From assembly GCA_037974665.1 (NCBI GenBank), contig CM075770.1:97584850-97648849 (forward strand): a stretch of 64,000 nt of DNA. The letters run 5' to 3'. Below the pieces are notes generated by a model. The model did not search any database and was not told where the DNA came from. It was given only the letters and a program-made list of their open reading frames with translations. The stretch is from Ehretia macrophylla (lineage: Eukaryota; Streptophyta; Magnoliopsida; Boraginales; Ehretiaceae). Numbering within the stretch: position 1 is the first letter of the stretch; every line of letters starts with the position of its first letter. Below, piece after piece: positions 58,100 to 64,000 of the stretch. The position numbers and the translations under genes are program-made.

Positions 58100-59506
58100 A
58101 CGAAATTAAACTTATTTCCCTGGTTTCTTCTACAAAAAGTACTAGAATGTTATTAAAGAGGATCTCTTTCATGCTGTTGTTGGTTTTTTGAATGGCGACA
58201 GCCAGATTAATGTGATCAATGAAACTCACATTACCCTTGTCCCAAAATCTAAATCCCCGTCCTAGGTTAGCGACTTCAGGCCTATTAGCTGCAGTAACTT
58301 CATCTATAAGATCATCTCTAAGTTTCTTGTTTTGAGACTCAAACCTTTCTTGGGGGATATCATTGAGTGTACCCAAAGTGCGTTTGTGCCAGGGAGAGTC
58401 ATTCAAGATAACATCATTTTAGCTTAAAAAGTTGCTTTCTTTCTTAACAAGAAAAGGAAGCATTCAAAAAAAATGTTTCGCTGCAGTTAAACTGGATATG
58501 CAAAAAGCCTATGATAGCGTCGAATGGGACTTCCTTGTGAGCTTGCTTACCAAGTTGGGGTTCCATTCGACTTGGGTTGGATGGATTTCCAAATGCATCT
58601 CTTCTGTTTCTTATAGAGTGCTTATTAATGGCTGCCCTCTTTCCCCGTTCACTCCTCAAAGGGGAATCAGGCAGGGGACCCCATCTCCCCTTTCCTATTC
58701 TCTATTTTAACTCAAACCCTCACTTTTATTATCCATGCCCAGGAAAGGTTGGGTCTTTTAAAAGGACTTCAAATCGCTAGAGGATGCCCTTCCCTCACCC
58801 ATCTTATGTTTGCAGATGATTGCCTCTTATTCTTTGAAGCTAATGCTTATGAAACTATTAACGTGCAGGAGGCCATCTATCTCTTTTTCTTTGCAATTGG
58901 TCAAAAAGTTAACTTCTAGAAATCTGGCTTGTTCTTTAGCAAGAACACCCTGGCTGCTTTAAGAGAGGAAATCTTAGAGCTCCTTGGTATTAAACAGTTA
59001 CACTCTCTTGGAAAATACCTTGGACTTCCATTTGATTGGGGCAGATCTAAGACTGTTGCTCTCAACTGGGTTCATGATAGAGTCCTCGCAAAAATGGAAG
59101 CGTGGAAAAGTAACTTGCTCTCTGAAGGTGGAAAAGAAGTTCTCATAAAATCTGTGATCCAAGCCATCCCATCTCGTGTGATGTCAGTGTTTCTCATCTC
59201 CAAAGCAACCTGCAAGCAACTCGCCTCAAGGATTGCTAATTTTTGGTGGGATAAAAATGGCAAAAAGGGCATTCATTGGATCAATTGGAACTCTCTTACT
59301 GATGCAAAGAAAGATGGAGGTCTCAGCTTTAGGGATCTTCATCTAATGAACCTGGCGTTGGTTGCCAAACAAGCGTGGCGCATCCACCTCAACCCTTCTT
59401 CACTGGTCTCCCAAACTCTGAAGAACATCTACTACAAAAATTGCTCGTTTTGGGAGGCTCCGTCACGCTAGTCTGCATCGTAGGCTTGGAAAAGCTTGTT
59501 AAAGGG
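58100..59506 (+). pseudogene. LINE (L1-type) reverse transcriptase, 5'-truncated
   Basis: Frames in order: ETHITLVPKSKSPS and SDFRPISCSNFIYKI (RT N-terminal motifs, about 58218-58310), [16 protein letters not shown] (about 58485-58535), [21 protein letters not shown] (about 58660-58710), LMFADDCLLFFEAN (catalytic ADD, about 58805-58845), then 58929-59471 with KYLGLPFDWGRSK, SRIANFWWDKN and GGLSFRDLHLMNLALVAKQAW. Frameshifts near 58430 and 58700 and several stops. The 3' end is cut by the copia LTR at 59507. Endonuclease and gag parts are absent. Confidence 0.9.
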
Positions 59507-59933
59507 TGTTAAAATCCAACGGATTAATGCTCATTTGGCCCAAGAGAAACTATGACTCAAGAATTATTAGCTAGCCCAATTATGTGATCCAACCTAAGGC
59601 CCATATTCTAGAGAATTCAAGAATAAAAATCTAGAGATTATTATCTAGAATAATTCAAGAAAAATCTAGAAAAGAAGGATCCTACATTTTTCCACTAGAA
59701 TATCTAGTTGATTTTTAAGAAAAATCTAGAATACTTTATAGAAATATCTTGTGTCTAGAATTCTCCATGGATGACTCTAAATATGAGCTCTTCCACCATT
59801 TGTATTCAAGCCAAAAATCAATAACAATCATTTTCCTTCAAAGCCAAGCTCCTCTCCAAATTCTCTAATCAATCATCCATTCTTCAAAGCCAATTCTATC
59901 AACTACTACAATCCTCTCCCTACAAAACCTACA
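59507..59933 (+). repeat. 5' LTR of the copia element
   Basis: 427 bp; starts tgttaaaatccaac, ends ccctacaaaacctaca. It is rich in variants of aagaaaaatctagaa (about 59600-59740). The TSD cannot be checked because the other end is outside. Confidence 0.8.
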
Positions 59934-59935
59934 AG

Positions 59936-59947
59936 TGGTATCAGAGC
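59936..59947 (+). other. Primer-binding site (initiator tRNA-Met)
   Basis: tggtatcagagc two bases after the LTR, a perfect match to the usual copia PBS. Confidence 0.92.
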
Positions 59948-60029
59948 TTGGTTGGGTCTCCAACTGGGCAAATACAAGCTTTTGCTAAACACAAAAATTC
60001 AAGTCCTCCTACAACCTTAAACCTATAGT

Positions 60030-60960
60030 ATGGGCACACTACTAAACAACAACCAAATTTCAATCCCTGTCTTTTCAGGGGAAAACTATAACTATTGGGC
60101 CATCAAGATGAAGACATAGTTCTTGTCCCAAGGCCTATGGGATAACATTGATAAGGGATATATTATCCCTGAAAATATATCCACCTTGTCTCCAACGGAG
60201 AAAGAAAAATTAAACTAGGAGATGGAGAAGGATAGTTTGGCTCTCTACACATTACAGATGGCCATGGCAATCTTACTATTTCCAAGGATCAGTGGTGCTA
60301 TAACAACCAAGGATGCTTGGGATACTCTGAAGGAAGAATATTAAGGAAATGACAAGATACGTAATATCAAACTTCAAACTCTAAGAAGAGAGTTAGAGAA
60401 TATGAAGATGAAAGATTTTGAGATCGTCAAAGATTACTACTCTCGACTAAGAGAAGTAGTTAATCAATTGAGAACCTATGGTGAAGATATTGCTAACAAA
60501 AGAGTTGTAGAAAAAATACTTATTACTCTTCCTGCTAAATATGATCCAATTGTAACTACTACAGAAGAAACTAAAGATATAGCTAAGATATCAGTGACAG
60601 AGTTAGTAGGCTCTCTTGAAGCTTATGAGAAAAGACTGAGTATGCGTGAAAATGATTCCATGGAAAACACATTTCAGTCTAAACTCAACATAAGGTCTCA
60701 GAATTCTAGAAATTGAGGGAGTAGAATTGGAGAAAATTCTAGAAATGGAAATAATAATGAGCAAAGAAATGGCAAATATCTGTCATGTGGTATATGCAAA
60801 AAGACCAACCATCCAGAAAAGGAATGTTGGTACCGTGATAAACCACAATGTAAAAGTTGTGAGAGATTTGGGCACCAGGTGAAGATTGTTACTCCAAACA
60901 AAAATATCAGGCTAATTTCTCTAAAGAAAAGGAGAATGGCGATTGTTTGTTCTACACATG
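60030..60960 (+). pseudogene. Copia gag
   Basis: ATG at 60030. UBN2-type gag: PVFSGENYNYWAIKMKT ... LWDNIDKGY, then LRREFLENMKMK-like region and ILITLPAKYDPIVTTTEE (60520-60580). Zinc knuckles CGICKKTNHPEKEC (about 60790-60830) and CKSCERFGHQ (about 60855-60885), the second broken by a 1-nt deletion before its last Cys. Stops at about 60118, 60215, 60342 and 60714. Confidence 0.88.
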
Positions 60961-62090
60961 TCACGCTGCATCAGAAGTGAAAAATGAGACTTGGTTTCTA
61001 GACAGCGGCTACAGCAATCATATGACTGGTGACAAGAAGATTTTTCAAGACATTGATAGATCAGTAAAATCTCAAGTCAAGCTTGGAAATGGAGAACTGG
61101 TGGAAGTCGAAGGCAAAGGTACAATCGCAGTCAACACCAAGAAAGGTACGTGATTCATCCACGATGTACTGCTAGTTCCTAAACTTGACACTAATCTCTT
61201 AAGCGTGGGTCAAATGATAGAGAAAGGATACGCTCTACTCTTCAAAGAAGACTCATGCACAATATATGATAACAAATATAAAAATCTAAAAATAGCTGTA
61301 GTAAAAATGCAGCAACAAAGGAACTTTCTTATTCGCTGGTAGTACATAGAAGCAACACTCAAATCTCAAGAAGACCAATCATGGCTATGGCACCGGAGGT
61401 TCGGGCACTTCAACTTCCACGGACTGAAGATCCTCCATCAGAAGAATATGATGAAAGATCTTCCAGCCATCTAGCTGCAGTATAATGTGTGTAAGAGATG
61501 CTTGGAAGACAAACAACATCGGAAGCCATTCCCTTCAGGCAAGGCATGAAGAGCCAAGCAAATCCTGGAACTGGTACACACAGATGTATGCGGACCAATA
61601 AGGACTCCAACCTTTGAGAAAAATAGGTACTTCATCCTCTTCATTGATGACTATACAAGAATGTCATGGGTTTACTTTATGAAAAAAGGTCAGAAGTCTT
61701 CAATATCTTCAAGAAATTCAAGAATCTAGTCGAAAACCAAAGCGGTTGGCGAATCAAAGTTCTAAGGAGTGATAGAGGAAAAGAATACACTTCCAAGGAG
61801 TTCAACAAATTCTGTGAAGATGAAAGGGACGAACATCAATTGACCGTCGGCTACGCTCCAGAGTAGAATGGCGTGTCAGAAAGGAAGAACAGGACAAGGA
61901 TGAAGATGGCAAGGATAATGCTGGTAGAGAAAGACATGCCATTGGAGTTCTGGGCAGAAGCTGTATACACCGTAATCTATCTACTCATCAGATGCCCCAC
62001 ACAGGCGATTCAAAATAAAACTCCAATTGAAGCATAGAGTGGACGGAAGCCGTCAGTGCAACATCTAAGAGTTTTCAGAAGCATTTGCTA
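60880..62090 (+). pseudogene. Copia protease and integrase
   Basis: Protease: WFLDSGYSNHMTGD (about 60990-61032), then VLLVPKLDTNLLSVGQM. Pre-integrase: WLWHRRFGHFNFHGLK with CKRCLEDK. Integrase core: LVHTDVCGPI (Asp), LFIDDYTRMSWV, LRSDRGKEYTSKEF (Asp), and PE-stop-NGVSERKNR, where a TAG (61864) replaces the Gln beside the catalytic Glu. Seven or more stops. Confidence 0.88.
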
Positions 62091-64000
62091 TGTGCATATT
62101 CCGAAAGAAAAAAGACAAACTAGAGAAGAAGATAGAAAAAGGCATATTCCTCGACTACAGCTCTCAATCTGAAGGATATCGAATTTACAACCTCAAAACC
62201 AAAAAGTTAATCGTTAGTTGCGACGTTGAGTTCGATGAAAATGCAACATGGAACTGGGAGGAAAAAAAAGTTGAAAAGCAAAATATCATGGTACCAAGAC
62301 TACGAAGCTCCAACGAAGTCCGCGAAGAAGAAGAAACAGAAGGATCACAAACTCCACGAACAGCTTTACAACTGTCAAGCCCGAGGACACCATCATCATC
62401 ATCCTCAAGTGAAGAGGAATCATCTCCAGACTCGCCACCAAGAAAAATAAGACCACTCAGAGAGATCTACGAGACATGCAATTTCATGACGATGGAGCCA
62501 GAAAACTTTGAAGTTGGCATCAAACAAAAAGAATGGGTAAAAGCCATGGAGGAAGAAATCAAGATGATCGAGAAGAATGAAACATGGGAGTTGGTGGATC
62601 TGTCAAGCAACAAAGAAGTCATCGGAGTTAAGTGGGTCTACAAGACAAAGCTTAACCCAGATGGCTCAATTCAAAAGCATAAAGCAAGACTGGTTGCTAA
62701 AGGTTATTCGCAACTACCAGGAATTGACTACAACGAGACCTTTGCTCCAGTCACTCGCTTGGACACTATAAGGGCTCTCATTGCACTAGCAGCCTAAAAG
62801 ATATGGAAGATCTATCAACTGGATGTCAAGTCAGCCTTCCTCAACGGCTACCTTGAAGAAGAAATATACGTAGAGCAACCTCAAGGGTTTGTGGCAAAAG
62901 GATGAGAAGACAAAGTTCTAAGACTAAAAAAGGCGCTCTATGGATTAAAGCAAGCTCCGCGAGCGTGGTATAGTCGAATCGATAACTACTTCATTAGTCA
63001 AGGATTCAGAAGAAGTGAAAGTGAACCAACACTCTACATCAAGACCCAAGGTAATGACAATAGACTCATTGTTTCTCTATACGTCGATGATCTTATCTAC
63101 ACAGGAAATAATGAAGAAATGATCAAGGAGTTCAAAGAAGATATGATGAAGACTTTTGAGATGACTGACCTTGGATTGATGCACTACTTTCTCGGCATTG
63201 AGGTAAGTCAAGAAGAAAAAGGAATATTTATCTCACAAAGGAAGTACACAGAGACTTTATTGAAAAAGTTCAAGATGCATGGTTGCAAGTCTGTTGCTAC
63301 TCCTCTAGTCACTAATGAAAACTAAGTAAAGAAGACGGCACACCAAAGGCAGACGCTTCAACATATAGAAGCCTCATTGGAAGTCTACTATATCTCACTA
63401 CTATAAGACCAGACATCATGTATGCCACCAGTCTACTATCAAGATTCGTGCAATGCCCAAGTCAAGTCCACTACGGAGCTGCAAAGAGAATACTACGATA
63501 TCTTCAAGGAACAAAAGACTATGGGATCTGGTACGAGCTGAAGACTGACTCAAGGTTGATTGGCTATACCGATAGTGACTGGATCGGATCAATAGATGAC
63601 ATAAAGAGTACCTCAGGCTATACATTTTCACTCGGCTCTGGAATATTCTCATAGGCATCAAAAAAGCAAGACTCAGTGGCACAATCATCAGTAGAGGCAG
63701 AATATATAGCAGCAGCACTAACTACAAGTCAAGCTATATGGTTAAGATGCATACTAAAAGATATGGGTGAGCAGCAAGAAATATCAACAAAGATCTATTG
63801 TGATAACAAGTCTGCGATAGCAATGGCGAAGAATCCTGTTTACCATAGCAGAACAAAACACATTGCTATCAAGTACCATTTTCTACGGGAGGCAACAAAT
63901 GAATGACTAATTGAACTCAAGTACATCAAGACGGAGGAACAACTTTCAAATATTTTCACGAAGGCGCTTCCACGGCCAAAGTTCGAGATACTAATAGGAA
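62090..64000 (+). pseudogene. Copia reverse transcriptase and RNase H
   Basis: 62090-62797 is open: Ser/Pro/Glu-rich linker, then KWVYKTKLNPDGSIQKHKAR. After a TAA (62796) the frame continues with [20 protein letters not shown] (Asp), ALYGLKQAPRAWY and LIVSLYVDDLIYTG (catalytic). A frameshift near 63322 leads to RNase [32 protein letters not shown]. Stops at about 62905, 63652 and 63904. The reading ends with the window. Confidence 0.9.

Larger units (their letters stand above)
59507..64000 (+). mobile_element. Ty1/copia retrotransposon (Tork-like), runs off the window
   Basis: 5' LTR, initiator-Met PBS, gag, protease, integrase, RT and RNase H in copia order. The 3' LTR lies beyond 64000. 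At least a dozen in-frame stops and at least two frameshifts make it inactive. Similar in arrangement to Tnt1-type elements; lineage inferred from motifs. Confidence 0.9.

Overview
The window looks like nuclear DNA from a dicot plant. It is AT-rich, full of plant retroelement families (Tat-type and Athila-like Ty3/gypsy, Tork-like Ty1/copia, L1-type LINEs, MULE and hAT MITEs), holds an old caulimovirid integration, and has plant F-box genes of the FBA_1 type. I cannot name the species. No gene in the window looks fully intact. The host-type genes are F-box relics, each carrying at least one disabling change.

Layout. (1) 1-3946: intergenic DNA with a 1.7-kb Mutator-like TIR element (525-2213) that contains a LINE tail, followed by microsatellites. 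(2) 3947-19522: a degraded endogenous pararetrovirus on the minus strand, flanked on both sides by AT-rich dinucleotide repeats. In the direction of viral transcription it reads movement protein (19493 to about 18250), coiled-coil linker and coat protein (about 18150-16000), protease (13003-13528), reverse transcriptase (about 11881-13002), RNase H (11045-11880), an acidic tail (7425-8037), a promoter-like region (7147-7424) and a leader-like segment (4181-4554). It is split by three 2.5-3.0-kb solo-LTR-like insertions and one hAT MITE. Its leader end is duplicated as a 219-nt inverted repeat (3947-4399). (3) 19546-37922: three paralogous F-box cassettes (about 21.0k, 26.8k and 34.1k), each broken by different elements, plus a relic of a second F-box family on the minus strand (22163-23203). 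Part of this region is a segmental duplication: about 26765-31560 resembles 34080-37760. (4) 37923-47765: a structurally complete Tat-type gypsy element on the minus strand with a perfect 5-bp target-site duplication (TSD), decayed gag-pol, and a spliced-looking antisense extra ORF with its own TATA box. (5) 49763-56512: a solo LTR with a perfect TSD, containing a non-autonomous Athila-like element (50342-55618), also with a perfect TSD. (6) 57473-59506: a short LINE insertion with a 24-bp TSD and a 5'-truncated LINE reverse transcriptase. (7) 59507-64000: a copia element that runs off the window end.

Reading it together: this is a nested-repeat landscape in which an F-box cluster was duplicated and then decayed. 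Most junctions can be resolved from their TSDs. The most interesting object is the viral inverted repeat. Its ends coincide with a degraded initiator-Met tRNA primer-binding motif, and it lies downstream of the viral promoter-like region, which would make a natural source of virus-matching double-stranded RNA. That function is inferred, not shown.
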